DNA from: SLST01 sp046538735
Lineage (GTDB): Bacteria; Spirochaetota; Spirochaetia; DSM-27196; SLST01
Length of the DNA stretch: 64,000 nt
Assembly: GCA_046538735.1 (NCBI GenBank)
Contig: JBKHII010000007.1
Location: 1 to 64,000, forward strand
Direction: 5' to 3'
Part shown: positions 38,507 to 48,050 of the stretch, in pieces
How the letters are laid out: the number at the start of each line of letters is the position of its first letter
How positions within the stretch are numbered: the stretch's first letter is position 1
Translations under genes and position numbers: made by a program
Notes under the pieces: model-generated
The model's database searches: none
Told to the model about the DNA's origin: nothing
The model's input: only the letters and a program-made list of their open reading frames with translations

Positions 38507-40290
38507 TATACTCGCCACCACCGGTGAGCGAAGCGAAATCGAAACACCTCGGATCGATCCTCCTCGCAGCACTGCTCCTGTCGTCCGCCTCGCCGGATGC
38601 AGGAGCGCTCTCGTTCTGGGACGACGTTCCCAACGCGACGCTTCGCGAACGCCTGCTCGAGGCGATGACCCCGCAGGAGGTGATCGCGCAGACGCTCATG
38701 CTCGGGTGGCTCGGCGAACGACCGAGCGCCGAGATCGTGGAGTGGCTCGCCGAGACGAGTCTGGGCGGCGTGAAGGTGTTCGGCTGGAACGGCGGCAACC
38801 TCGTCACGCTCGCCGAGACGCTCGGCGAGATGCAGGGGCGGGCGAGCGAGCATCGGCTGGGAGTCCCGCTCATCACGGCGACCGACCAGGAGGGCGGCTG
38901 GGTGCGCCACGTGAAGGGGCGCGACGATCTCACCACGTCCATCACGCCCGGAAACATGGCGATCGGCGCGTCCAGCCTGCCGTACGACGCGTATCGCAGC
39001 GCGTACTACATCGGCATGGAGTTGCGCGCGCTCGGCATCAACATGAACTTCGCGCCGACCGTGGACGTCTACGTGAACCCCGAGGCGCACGTCATTGGGC
39101 CGCGCGCGTTCTCGGACGATCCCGTCCTGACCGGCGTCCTCGGCGTTGCATTCTATCAGGGGCTCGAAGAGGCTCGCGTCATCGCGACGGCGAAGCACTT
39201 TCCGGGACACGGAAATGCCGCGGAGGACTCGCACGGCGTACTCCCGGTCCTTGACGACTCGTACGACGAGCTCGCCGGCCGCGACCTCGTCCCGTATCGC
39301 TTCCTCGTGAACGAGGGCGTGCCGGCGGTTCTCACCGGACACCTGAGCTTCCCGAACGTCTCGGGCGACGAACGTCCCGCCTCGCTGTCGCCCCACTTCA
39401 TCCACGATCTTCTGCGCGGAACGCTCGGCTTCCGCGGCCTCGTCATTACGGACGACCTCTACATGGGCGGCGCGTGGGAGTACGGCGCCGACCACGGCTG
39501 GGGAATCGCGGAGATCGTGATCGAGGCGCTCCGCGCCGGTAACGACATGGTCATGCTCTCCCGCACGCCCGACCTCAACGGCGCGCTGACCGATCGGCTC
39601 GTTGAGCTCTACAACGCAGATCCCGACTTCCGCGCGCGTGTGCGCGACGCAGCCGGCCGCGTGCTCGACCTGAAGCTCGCCTACCTGAAACCGACCGATC
39701 GCGTGCCTCTCGAACCCGACTCCGATCGCCTCGCCGATTCGATCCGCGCACAGGGCGGCGCGAGCTTCTTCCGGGACCAGGCGGGGCGAAGCGTAGCGGT
39801 ACTCCGCGACGCCGGGCTGCCTCTGGAGATCGGTTCGGACGAGCGAATCCTTCTCGCCGGCAAAGATCTCGACTTCCTGCGGATCGGCGAAGAGCTCATC
39901 CCGGACGCGGACGTCTACCGCATCGGTTCGCCGCGCTTCGTGGGAACGGACGCACGGGATCGCGTCTCATTCCGGGATGCCGCGGCGCGATACGACACGG
40001 TAGTCTTCTGTCTCTCCGATACCAGTACCGCCGAGATCCTCGCGGCCGCGGAGGGCGTAGAGGCGCGGATCGTCATCTTTTCGATCCTTACACCCGTCTA
40101 CCTCTCGGACCTGCCGTGGGTCGAGTCGGCGATCGCCGTCTTCGGGTGGGGAGTGGAGTCGTTCCGCGCCGGCTACTCGGTGCTCCTGGGCAGGGTCGCT
40201 CCCGAGGGTACCTCGCCGCTCGCGCTCAGGCACGCCAACGAGGGAGAGAACGCCGAGGAAAAGAACGCCCCGCTTCCGGAGTCGGACTGA
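38503..40290 (+). CDS. Glycoside hydrolase family 3, beta-N-acetylhexosaminidase (NagZ-like)
   Basis: The 595-residue enzyme probably removes N-acetylglucosamine from peptidoglycan fragments or chitin-like sugars. An N-terminal signal (KHLGSILLAALLLSSASPDAGA) predicts export. The catalytic domain has TDQEGGWVRHV, the NagZ acid/base loop KHFPGHGNAAEDSHG with the DSH dyad, and the nucleophile aspartate in VITDDLYMGG. A second domain of about 200 residues follows, which short cytoplasmic NagZ proteins lack. The start may be TTG 38503, coupled to the trxB stop (TTGA), or GTG 38524; neither has a good Shine-Dalgarno. Confidence 0.88.
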   Translation: MIYSPPPVSEAKSKHLGSILLAALLLSSASPDAGALSFWDDVPNATLRERLLEAMTPQEVIAQTLMLGWLGERPSAEIVEWLAETSLGGVKVFGWNGGNLVTLAETLGEMQGRASEHRLGVPLITATDQEGGWVRHVKGRDDLTTSITPGNMAIGASSLPYDAYRSAYYIGMELRALGINMNFAPTVDVYVNPEAHVIGPRAFSDDPVLTGVLGVAFYQGLEEARVIATAKHFPGHGNAAEDSHGVLPVLDDSYDELAGRDLVPYRFLVNEGVPAVLTGHLSFPNVSGDERPASLSPHFIHDLLRGTLGFRGLVITDDLYMGGAWEYGADHGWGIAEIVIEALRAGNDMVMLSRTPDLNGALTDRLVELYNADPDFRARVRDAAGRVLDLKLAYLKPTDRVPLEPDSDRLADSIRAQGGASFFRDQAGRSVAVLRDAGLPLEIGSDERILLAGKDLDFLRIGEELIPDADVYRIGSPRFVGTDARDRVSFRDAAARYDTVVFCLSDTSTAEILAAAEGVEARIVIFSILTPVYLSDLPWVESAIAVFGWGVESFRAGYSVLLGRVAPEGTSPLALRHANEGENAEEKNAPLPESD

Positions 40291-40292
40291 AG

Positions 40293-41147
40293 ATGGCGTG
40301 GGTTCGACTGAACGAGGAGCTGCTCGACCCGCTCATGAGATTCCTTGGTGCGCTCGAGTCGGGATGCGTACCGTTCACCGAACGCCTCATCGCGACCGGT
40401 CGGCTGAGCGCGCCTCCCCGGTCGCAATCGTCCGTCTTCGTGCGGCTCGAGCGAGGACCGACCGTATCGGGAGCGGTCCTCCAGACCACGAGCGGTCTCT
40501 ACTATCCGGTGCTCGACCCGGCGAATCCGCAGCTGGAGCCGGACGCCGTCCGGCTCCTTGCGAGAAGCGGGAGGCGCATCTACTCCGTCATGGGCCGGAT
40601 TCGGGACGTCGTCGCGCTCGAGGCCGTGCTCCCTCGGCGACCGCAGCAGGCGCTCGAGTACCACCTGATGTCACAGGAGGAGCCTCCGCCGGACATCCCG
40701 CTGCCACGCCTGCCTCGGGGGCTTACGATCCGCGAGGTCGGCGAGGAGGCCGCTCGGCACCTGTTTGACATCCAGAAGAAGTATGAGATAGAAGAAGTGC
40801 TGCTGCCGGGGAACACATTGAGTCCCACGGCGACCATGCAGCATCTGAGGCAGACGCTTCGTTCTCAGATGGTTCTCGTCGCCGAGATCGAGGGGGTTCC
40901 CGTGGGGAAGGCCAACACAAACGCGCGTGGCGTCTTCTTCGACCAGATCGGAGGCGTGTTCACCGAACGCTCGCTGCGCTCGCGCGGTGTGGGAACCGCA
41001 TTGATGCTTCGCCTGCTCCGGCGGATCGCAGCGGACGGCAAGAACGGAACGCTCTTCGTGAAAATGGAGAATGCACCGGCAATCACGATGTACCGGAACA
41101 TTGGGTTCGCCGTTGAGGACGGCTTTCGGATATCCTATTACAGGTAG
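40293..41147 (+). CDS. GNAT-family acetyltransferase
   Basis: Residues about 145-284 form a GNAT domain: VLVAEIEGVPVGKANTNARG, the acetyl-CoA loop ERSLRSRGVGTALMLRLLRR and the C-terminal NAPAITMYRNIGFAVEDGF. The first 140 residues are an additional domain of unknown role (FVRLERGPTVSGAVLQTTSG). The substrate cannot be predicted. The start at 40293 lies two bases after the preceding stop; a longer frame from 40116 runs through that gene. The 3' end contains a promoter-like sequence for glgA. Confidence 0.85.
   Translation: MAWVRLNEELLDPLMRFLGALESGCVPFTERLIATGRLSAPPRSQSSVFVRLERGPTVSGAVLQTTSGLYYPVLDPANPQLEPDAVRLLARSGRRIYSVMGRIRDVVALEAVLPRRPQQALEYHLMSQEEPPPDIPLPRLPRGLTIREVGEEAARHLFDIQKKYEIEEVLLPGNTLSPTATMQHLRQTLRSQMVLVAEIEGVPVGKANTNARGVFFDQIGGVFTERSLRSRGVGTALMLRLLRRIAADGKNGTLFVKMENAPAITMYRNIGFAVEDGFRISYYR
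41113..41141 (+). promoter_or_regulatory. Promoter of glgA inside the end of the acetyltransferase gene
   Basis: TTGAGG (41113-41118), a 17-bp spacer and TATTAC (41136-41141) end nine bases before the glgA ATG at 41151. The transcript would have a leader of two or three bases. Confidence 0.4.
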
Positions 41148-41150
41148 AAT

Positions 41151-42638
41151 ATGCTGCGAAGAAAGAAGAGAAAGAATCGATCGATCCTGATGGTCACGCC
41201 CGAGGCGGTACCGTTCGCAAAGGCGGGCGGCCTCGCCGACGCAGTTTCCGCGCTCGCACAGGAGCTCGACCGCGCCGGCCACGACGTCCGAATTCTCATG
41301 CCCCGCTATCACGGCATCGAGCGGGACCGGCTCTATCGCTACCCCACGCCCTTCACGGTTCGCGTGGGCGAGGAGATCTACACGACTGCGCTCTACGAGG
41401 GGCGACTCGGAGATACCTCCGTGGTCGTCTACTTCATCGACCACGAAGAGCTCTACGCCCGCGAGGGTATCTACGGCTCGCCCGCCGGAGGGTACGCGGA
41501 CAATCTCCGGCGGTTTGCGCTCCTCAGTCACGCGGCGTTCTCGCTCGGATCCTTCATCGGCTGGGTACCCGAGATCATGCACGCGCACGACTGGCCCACG
41601 GCGCTCGTTCCGGTGATCGCGCAGCGTCGCGGCGCGATGGGCGCCACGAAGCCCACAACCGTGCTCACGATCCACAACGTGGGCTACCAGGGCGCCTTCC
41701 CCGTAGGCGAGCTGCCGCAGAGCGGTCTCGGGTGGGCGGATCTCTCCGAGAGCCGGCTGCTGCACTTCGATTCGCTCAACCTGCTGAAGGCCGGTATCGT
41801 GAACGCGGACATGGTCACGACCGTCTCCCCGCGTTATGCGGAGGAGATCCGCACGCCACGGCGCGGCTTCTCGCTCGACAAAGTACTCGCCGAACGGGGC
41901 GACACGCTGGTGGGGATCCTCAACGGAGTGGACTACGACGTGTGGAATCCCGAGAAGGATCCGTATCTGGACGTGAAGTACACGACCGAGACTGTTGCGC
42001 TGAAGGATCGCGCCAAGGAGACGCTCCAGCAGGAGTTCGGCCTTCCGGTCACGAACGACCTTCCGCTCGTGGGCATGGTCTCGCGACTCGTGGATCAGAA
42101 GGGCTTCGAGGAGCTCACGAGCCCCGGTTTCGGCGCGCTGCCGGACATCCTCAACGACGGTCGCGCGCAGGTCGCGATCCTCGGCAGCGGCGACGCCAAG
42201 TACGAGTACTACCTGCGCTCGCTGGCGCATCGCTACCGCAACCTCGCCGTCGTCATCGGGTTCGACGAACGTCTCGCGCACCTCGTGGAGGCCGCGAGCG
42301 ACTTCTTCCTCATGCCCTCGCGCTACGAACCGTGCGGTCTCAACCAGCTCTACTCGCTGCGCTACGGGACGCTCCCGATCGTCACGCGGACCGGCGGCCT
42401 CGCGGACACGGTTGAGGAGGCGTCTCCGAGGGGCGGAACCGGCTTCTTCATCGACGAGGCGTGTCCCATGTCGATCAGCTCGACGGTTCTGCGTGCGGTG
42501 AACACGTGGCACAAGGAACGCAATCGTATAGACGCGATGCGCCGCGCCGCGATGAAGCTCCGGTTCGGATGGGAACACGCCGGCCAGGCGTACGTGGGCG
42601 TTTACGAACGCGCCCTCGCGCTCTCGCGCCCAACGTAG
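41151..42638 (+). CDS. glgA: Glycogen synthase
   Basis: GlgA extends alpha-1,4-glucan from ADP-glucose. The 495-residue GT5 protein has the ADP-glucose motif KAGGLADAVSALA near residue 24, HDWPTALVPV, TIHNVGYQG, the NGVDYDVWNPEKD motif and the C-terminal LMPSRYEPCGLNQLYSLRYG. GlgC, which makes ADP-glucose, is encoded 3.7 kb downstream on the same strand, separated by two minus-strand genes. The lysine-rich N-terminus MLRRKKRKNRS precedes the usual start of the fold. Confidence 0.95.
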   Translation: MLRRKKRKNRSILMVTPEAVPFAKAGGLADAVSALAQELDRAGHDVRILMPRYHGIERDRLYRYPTPFTVRVGEEIYTTALYEGRLGDTSVVVYFIDHEELYAREGIYGSPAGGYADNLRRFALLSHAAFSLGSFIGWVPEIMHAHDWPTALVPVIAQRRGAMGATKPTTVLTIHNVGYQGAFPVGELPQSGLGWADLSESRLLHFDSLNLLKAGIVNADMVTTVSPRYAEEIRTPRRGFSLDKVLAERGDTLVGILNGVDYDVWNPEKDPYLDVKYTTETVALKDRAKETLQQEFGLPVTNDLPLVGMVSRLVDQKGFEELTSPGFGALPDILNDGRAQVAILGSGDAKYEYYLRSLAHRYRNLAVVIGFDERLAHLVEAASDFFLMPSRYEPCGLNQLYSLRYGTLPIVTRTGGLADTVEEASPRGGTGFFIDEACPMSISSTVLRAVNTWHKERNRIDAMRRAAMKLRFGWEHAGQAYVGVYERALALSRPT

Positions 42639-42720
42639 GCTGCTCGAACGGGCCCGGACGCCGTCCGCGCCGCCGGGAGCCGTGCGCGGCCCGAAACGGG
42701 TGGTGCGACCGGCGTCACGC

Positions 42721-43992
42721 CTACCCTTCGCGTGCGGACTTTCTCCGCAGGCGCTCGAGCCGGTGTACGATCTCCGCCGCTCCCGCGGCGGTAGGCTCGC
42801 GCTCCAGGTACGACTCCACCAGGTTGAGCGCCGCAGCGGCATCGCGCCGGTCGTGCTCGAGGATCTTCGCCATCTCCGTCACAACGGGACCCGCGAGCGG
42901 GTCCGGCACGCGTGCCAGTGCTCGAAGCGCCTCGTCCGACCGCCTGCGACGCCGATAGATCCGGGAGAGCGAGATCGCGGCTCGGGCAGCGATCTCGGCA
43001 TCGGACTCGTCCACCGCGCGTTCGAAGAGCGCCGCCGCCGTCTCCTGATCCGAGCGGGCAATCCACCGGGCGAGCTGATAGCAGTCGACAAGCCGCTCGG
43101 CGATGGGGTCCGCCAGTACCCGTTCGATGCGCAGGAACAGATGCACGAGCGACACGATGTCCAGACGGTGGTGCTCGAACACCTCGCCGAGATGCGCCCC
43201 GTCGCGGTCGCGAAGGAACCGGAAGTAGCGTTCCGGGATCTCGAACCCCGGAATGTCGTCCACCCGACCGCGGTCGAGCACGCTTCGTTCGATCTCCGAG
43301 AGCGTGCACGACTCGAGCTTGGATCGCCAGAGCCTGCGCGCCCAGTAGAGAAGATCGAGCTGCTCGACCTCCATCGGCGGAATTCCGTTCATCACGAAAC
43401 GCGACTCGAGAAGCCGGCTGTCAAACGCCTTACCGTTGTAGCTCACCCACACCTCGCCTGCCAGGTCCCTCCCCACCGCGTCAAGGAAGTCGGGCTCACC
43501 CGGGAAGTCCACGAGCAGCGCCTGGCGCACGCGAACCGAGTCGCCCTCGATCGTTCCCGCCCCAACGAGAAACACGGTCGTGCCGGCGCCGCCCGAGAGG
43601 CCTGTCGTCTCGGTGTCAATGAAGCGAAGTGAGCCCGGATCGATCCGCCGGGCAAGAAGCCGGCTCTCGAACGGACGGGAGCCAACCGCGGCACCGATCT
43701 GTACCACCGTCTCACGCGCGTAGACCAGCGGCGCGACGCGCGCCCACCCCTCGAGCCCGGCTACCCCGTCCGAGAGACCGTCTCGGGTCGGCGTGGTCCG
43801 CCCGGCAGATCCGGCAAGCTCGGTCGGCGCAGCCGGCTCGGACGACCTCGCAGACACCGCCGGAGACTGCGCGCCCGCATCGGAAGGCGTCCCCGGGCAC
43901 CTTGGCGACTCCGAGGGGGTGCCGTGCGAGGCCGGAGTCGCCCTCCTGGCCTGCTTGATCCGTTTGAGGCGGTCGTAGAGGTCACCCGGCAC
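42721..43992 (-). CDS. mrfB: DEDD-type exonuclease of the MrfAB pair (YprB-like)
   Basis: In Bacillus subtilis MrfB (YprB) is an exonuclease that acts with helicase MrfA in repair of mitomycin C damage without UvrABC. This 423-residue protein has an RNase-H-like DEDD domain: D126 and E128 in FIDTETTGL, D191 in VSYNGKAFDSRLL, and D278 in HHRLDIVSLV. Helical TPR-like repeats follow to the end. The N-terminal 85 residues are low complexity, rich in Pro, Ser, Ala and Thr. The GTG at 43992 follows GGAGGGAG and lies inside the last codons of mrfA, so the two genes are coupled. A longer frame starts at 44115. Confidence 0.85.
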   Translation of the reverse strand: MPGDLYDRLKRIKQARRATPASHGTPSESPRCPGTPSDAGAQSPAVSARSSEPAAPTELAGSAGRTTPTRDGLSDGVAGLEGWARVAPLVYARETVVQIGAAVGSRPFESRLLARRIDPGSLRFIDTETTGLSGGAGTTVFLVGAGTIEGDSVRVRQALLVDFPGEPDFLDAVGRDLAGEVWVSYNGKAFDSRLLESRFVMNGIPPMEVEQLDLLYWARRLWRSKLESCTLSEIERSVLDRGRVDDIPGFEIPERYFRFLRDRDGAHLGEVFEHHRLDIVSLVHLFLRIERVLADPIAERLVDCYQLARWIARSDQETAAALFERAVDESDAEIAARAAISLSRIYRRRRRSDEALRALARVPDPLAGPVVTEMAKILEHDRRDAAAALNLVESYLEREPTAAGAAEIVHRLERLRRKSAREG

Positions 43993-46291
43993 GCGCTCCC
44001 TCCAGCCAGGCTCCGAGGAAGTGGTCCACGGCGGATTTGGGATTGCCGTCGATTTCCTCCTCCGGATCGCGCGGGCCCACGCACGAAGGACAACCCTCGG
44101 CACACGGACAGCCACGGAGGAGATCGAGCGAGGCCGCGAGTATCGCGTCGATCTTCGTCAGGAAGGCCTCGCTCAGACCGCTGCCGCCGGGGTACGAGTC
44201 GTAGACGTAGAGCGCCGGTGCGCCGAAGTGGGGATCGCGGACTCGTTCGGCGACACCGATATCCCGAGGATCGCAGAGCAGGAAGACGGGCGCCACGTTC
44301 CGGATGAGCGTGCCGATCCTCGAAAGCGCGGGGCCGACCTCGGCCGGGTCGAGCGACTCGATCGCCTCACCGGAGCGTGTGCCCCCGTCGAAGACGAGCA
44401 CCACGCTGCGCGTGTGCATCTCCTCCTCGGGCAGCGAGATCTCGCCGTAGCCGATGTTCTCGTGCGTCTGGTAGCGCAGCTTCTTGAACTTCGCGACCTG
44501 GCTTCGGACGAGGATGTCGCCCACGACGACCGAGCTGCCGGCGGCAGCGCGACGATCGTCCTCTTCGAGGACCTTGATGTCCCGCTTCACGAGCGCGTCC
44601 GTGAAGTAGTTGACGTCGGTCTGCTCCACGTGGCAGCGCCGGTTCTCCAGGTCGAGCTTCGTCACGACGAACTGGGTACCGCGATGGATGTAGATCGCGT
44701 TGTCGAAGATGAGCTCCTTCGCGGACGGGCGGTCCATCTCACCGATCACCTCGTGGCGGCCCTTCGTCGTGTCCACGATCACCACGTTGTCCGAGGTGGC
44801 GCTGCGCAGCGAGACTTGCTCCGCGGGGTACGAGCGGTCGGCCCAGTAGTAGGCGTCGCCGGTCTTGCGGACCACGCCGCCCTCTTCAAGATACTCGAGC
44901 ACCGCCCGTGCATCCTCGGGAAACCCGCCGAGATCGCGGAACGGCAGCTCGAACACGGCACACTTCAGGTGATCGGTCAAGACGTACATGTTGTCCGCGT
45001 CCACAAAGCCGTTCTCGGGAGCGCTGCCGAGGAAGTACTCCGGGTGCTTCACGATATACTGGTCGAGCGGTGCGGATGAGGCGACGATCACGGCGAGGCT
45101 CACGGTCGTGCGGCGTCCCGCCCTTCCCGCCTGCTGCCACGCCGAACCAACGCTACCGGGGTAGCCTCCGAGGATCGCGGCGTCCAGGCCTCCAATGTCG
45201 ATCCCGAGCTCGAGCGCGTTCGTGGACACGACGCCGTGAATCGTTCCGTCGCGCAGTCCTTTCTCGATCGCCCGGCGCTCGCTCGGGAGATACCCCCCGC
45301 GGTACGCCTCAACACGAATGCGTTCGTTCTCGCTGTAGACGTTCGCGAGGCTCTTGTTGATGTAGCTCGCGATGAGCTCGGTCCGGACGCGGGACCGGCT
45401 GAAGACGATGGTCTTGACGCCGGAACGAAGGAAGGTGAGCGCGAGGCGCCGGCTCTCGTTCACCACGCCGCGCCGAATCCCCTGCACACGGTCTACGAGC
45501 GGCGGATTGTAGAGCACGAGGTGCTTCTCGCCGCTCGGCGCGCCATTGCGGTCGATGAGCGTCATCTCCTTCTCCACGATGCGGTTCGCGAGCTCACCCG
45601 GATTGCCGATCGTCGCCGAGCAGCAGATGAAGGTCGGATTCGACCCGTAGAAGGCGGCGATCCGCTTGAGCCGTCGCACGAGGTTGGTCATGTGCGATCC
45701 GAAGATACCGCGATAGGTGTGGACCTCGTCGATCACGACGTACTTCAGGTTCCGGAGGAACTTGATCCACTTGGGATGGTTCGGCAGGACGCCCGCGTGA
45801 AGCATGTCGGGGTTCGAGATCACGATCTGTCCCTTGTCGCGTGCCGAAACGCGCAGCGACACCGGCGTATCGCCGTCGAACGTGACGATCTTCACCGGGA
45901 GCTCGCCCGCCAGGACCGACTCGTTCAGCTCCGACTGCTGATCCTGGCTGAGCGCCTTCGTTGGAAAGAGGTAGAGCGCCCGGCTCTCGGGCGACTCGAT
46001 AATCGTCTGAAGCACGGCGAGGTTGTAACAGAGCGTCTTCCCGGAAGCGGTCGGCGTGACCACGACGAAGTCGTGTCCGGCCCGAGCGGCTCGGTAGGAG
46101 GCAGCCTGATGGCTGTAGAGTCTCGTGATTCCTCGCGATTCGAGCGCTGTACGGATCTCCGGATGGAGATCGTCGGGCAACGGAGCGTACTCGCCGTCGC
46201 GCGGCGGGATGTGTTCCCACCTCGTCACGCACGACATGAACCGAGGATCATCCTGAAGCTTCTTGATCAACTCGTGCACTTGGTTCCTCAC
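43982..46291 (-). CDS. mrfA: DEAD/DEAH-box helicase with zinc-binding C-terminus (MrfA/YprA)
   Basis: This 769-residue superfamily 2 helicase has Walker A TPTASGKTLCYN, the DEVH box in VVIDEVHTY, SATIGNP, a second RecA domain (ALELGIDIGGLDAAILGGYP, QAGRAGRRT) and a C-terminal MZB/DUF1998 domain with four cysteines in CPCAEGCPSCVG. This is the layout of B. subtilis MrfA. Its partner exonuclease gene overlaps its end by 11 bp. The start is uncertain: GTG at 46291 directly follows a TACTAT box, while GTG at 46279 has GAGG upstream. It is divergent from glgC. Confidence 0.9.
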   Translation of the reverse strand: MRNQVHELIKKLQDDPRFMSCVTRWEHIPPRDGEYAPLPDDLHPEIRTALESRGITRLYSHQAASYRAARAGHDFVVVTPTASGKTLCYNLAVLQTIIESPESRALYLFPTKALSQDQQSELNESVLAGELPVKIVTFDGDTPVSLRVSARDKGQIVISNPDMLHAGVLPNHPKWIKFLRNLKYVVIDEVHTYRGIFGSHMTNLVRRLKRIAAFYGSNPTFICCSATIGNPGELANRIVEKEMTLIDRNGAPSGEKHLVLYNPPLVDRVQGIRRGVVNESRRLALTFLRSGVKTIVFSRSRVRTELIASYINKSLANVYSENERIRVEAYRGGYLPSERRAIEKGLRDGTIHGVVSTNALELGIDIGGLDAAILGGYPGSVGSAWQQAGRAGRRTTVSLAVIVASSAPLDQYIVKHPEYFLGSAPENGFVDADNMYVLTDHLKCAVFELPFRDLGGFPEDARAVLEYLEEGGVVRKTGDAYYWADRSYPAEQVSLRSATSDNVVIVDTTKGRHEVIGEMDRPSAKELIFDNAIYIHRGTQFVVTKLDLENRRCHVEQTDVNYFTDALVKRDIKVLEEDDRRAAAGSSVVVGDILVRSQVAKFKKLRYQTHENIGYGEISLPEEEMHTRSVVLVFDGGTRSGEAIESLDPAEVGPALSRIGTLIRNVAPVFLLCDPRDIGVAERVRDPHFGAPALYVYDSYPGGSGLSEAFLTKIDAILAASLDLLRGCPCAEGCPSCVGPRDPEEEIDGNPKSAVDHFLGAWLEGARAG

Positions 46292-46334
46292 GCAATAGTA
46301 CCATCACTCTGACGCAATGCTCACCGGGTAATTC

Positions 46335-46363
46335 TTGACCGCTGGAATTTGCAGACGTACACT
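46335..46363 (+). promoter_or_regulatory. Promoter of glgC, leaderless geometry
   Basis: TTGACC (46335-46340), a 17-bp spacer and TACACT (46358-46363) end six bases before the ATG at 46370. This supports the start at 46370 over the upstream in-frame codon at 46349, which lies inside the promoter. Confidence 0.6.
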
Positions 46364-46369
46364 ACATCG

Positions 46370-47656
46370 ATGCCGAAAACCAACGTGCTGACGATTGTCC
46401 TCGGCGGGGGCAAGGGGACGAGGCTCTACCCGCTCACGAAGGACCGCGCGAAGCCGGCGGTTCCCTTCGGGGGTAAGTACCGGCTCGTTGACATACCGCT
46501 TTCCAACAGCATTAACGCCGGATTCAAGAAGATCTACGTCCTCACGCAGTTCAACACGGCGTCGCTGCATCTCCATATCGCGAATACCTACATTTTCGAT
46601 GCGTTCACGCGCGGATTCGTCGAGATCCTCGCCGCGGAACAGACCTTCGACCACGAGGGGTGGTACGAAGGCACCGGAGACGCGGTGCGGAAGAACTTCG
46701 TGCACTTCCGAACGCAGGCTCCCAACCACTACCTCATCCTCTCGGGCGACCAGCTCTACCGGATGGACCTCGAGGACTTCCTACGCCGCCACATCGAGAG
46801 CGGCAACGAGGTCACGATCGCCGCCACGACGGTGAATCGAGAGCAGGCGGTGGGACTCGGTATTCTCACGGTAGGCAAAGACCAACGCATCGTGGAGTTC
46901 ACGGAGAAGCCGCCCCTCGAGGTCGACATCTCCTCGATGAAGATACCGGCTGCGGTCCACCCGAACAAGGAGCACCTGAAAGCCGGTCGCGAGTACCTCG
47001 CCTCGATGGGCATCTACTGCTTCAAAGCCTCCGCGCTGGAACGAGCGCTCGACAACGAGCTGGCCGACTTCGGGAAGGAGATCATCCCCATGATGATCTC
47101 AGGGGGGCAAGCCGGAGCGTACTTCTACTCCGGTTTCTGGGAAGACATCGGAACGATCAAGAGCTTCTACGAGACGAACCTCGACCTCGCGAGCATCAAC
47201 CCGGAGTTCAACTTCTACCTCGAGAACAACCCGATCTACACGCGCAAGCGTGACCTGCCGGCGAGTAAGTTCAACCAGTGCACGCTCGCAAGCACGATCA
47301 CGGCGGACGGTTGCATCGTCACGAACGCCGTCGTGCGCGAGTCGGTCGTAGGCATCCGAACGATCATCGAGCCCGGAAGCGAGCTCCACGGCGTTGTCTG
47401 CATGGGTGCCGACCACTACGAGACCGCCGAGCAACGCGCGGCGAACCGCGAGCGCGGGATCCCGAACATGGGGATCGGCGAGGACACGAAGGTCGCGCGC
47501 GCGATCATCGACAAGGATGCACGCATCGGCGCGGGATGCCGGATCGGCGTGAACGAGACGTTCCCCCAGGACGGCGATTACGGCAACTACTACGTGCGGG
47601 ACGGAATCATCATCATCCCGAAGAATGCCGTGATTCCCGCCGGAACGATCGTGTAG
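46370..47656 (+). CDS. glgC: Glucose-1-phosphate adenylyltransferase
   Basis: GlgC makes ADP-glucose for glycogen synthesis. The 428-residue protein has the nucleotidyltransferase motif VLGGGKGTRLYPLTKDRAKP, PFGGKYRLVDIPLSN, the catalytic aspartate in LSGDQLYRMD, FTEKPP and the SGFWEDIGTI stretch, then left-handed beta-helix repeats. The length is normal. It is predicted to be translated from a leaderless mRNA and is convergent with the Nudix gene four bases away. Confidence 0.95.
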   Translation: MPKTNVLTIVLGGGKGTRLYPLTKDRAKPAVPFGGKYRLVDIPLSNSINAGFKKIYVLTQFNTASLHLHIANTYIFDAFTRGFVEILAAEQTFDHEGWYEGTGDAVRKNFVHFRTQAPNHYLILSGDQLYRMDLEDFLRRHIESGNEVTIAATTVNREQAVGLGILTVGKDQRIVEFTEKPPLEVDISSMKIPAAVHPNKEHLKAGREYLASMGIYCFKASALERALDNELADFGKEIIPMMISGGQAGAYFYSGFWEDIGTIKSFYETNLDLASINPEFNFYLENNPIYTRKRDLPASKFNQCTLASTITADGCIVTNAVVRESVVGIRTIIEPGSELHGVVCMGADHYETAEQRAANRERGIPNMGIGEDTKVARAIIDKDARIGAGCRIGVNETFPQDGDYGNYYVRDGIIIIPKNAVIPAGTIV

Positions 47657-47660
47657 GAGC

Positions 47661-48047
47661 TCAGCGGATCCGCTCGCCGACGGCGGCCAGCAGCAACGCA
47701 TCCGACGGAGCGAGCCTGAGCGCGAGCGCCTCCTCCGGCGTGAAGAAGCCGATCTCCTCGTGCTCGTGAAGCACGACGGATTCGATATCCACCTCCACGC
47801 GGAATCCCAGGAGCTGGAAGCGTTCGCCGGCGTGATCGAATCGGGCCTCGCCTACGGCGTCGCCCACGCGACCGACAACGCCCAGCTCTTCGCGCAGCTC
47901 GCGCAGCAACGCCTCCTCCGGCCGTTCTCCATCGTCGACCTTCCCTCCGGGTAGTTCCCACAGCCCACCCAGGTCGCCTCCCGGCGGACGCCTGACGAAG
48001 AGGAGACGGTCTCCGTGACGGATCAACGCGGCGGTCGACTGCCTCAT
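47661..48047 (-). CDS. Nudix hydrolase, MutT-like
   Basis: The 128-residue protein carries the Nudix box GGKVDDGERPEEALLRELREELG in two overlapping parts (GGKVDDGERPEEALLREL and RELREELG), with the expected G-x5-E-x7-REUxEExGU spacing. It begins LIRHGDRLLFVRRPPGG as in MutT enzymes that remove oxidised or unwanted nucleoside triphosphates. The substrate is not certain. It is the last gene of a minus-strand operon starting at 51851 and is three bases from the membrane-protein gene. Confidence 0.88.
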   Translation of the reverse strand: MRQSTAALIRHGDRLLFVRRPPGGDLGGLWELPGGKVDDGERPEEALLRELREELGVVGRVGDAVGEARFDHAGERFQLLGFRVEVDIESVVLHEHEEIGFFTPEEALALRLAPSDALLLAAVGERIR

Positions 48048-48050
48048 CGC

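Noticed and set aside
40671..42842. 723-residue frame on the - strand opposite glgA
   Set aside because: Antisense to an unmistakable glycogen synthase; no domains seen.
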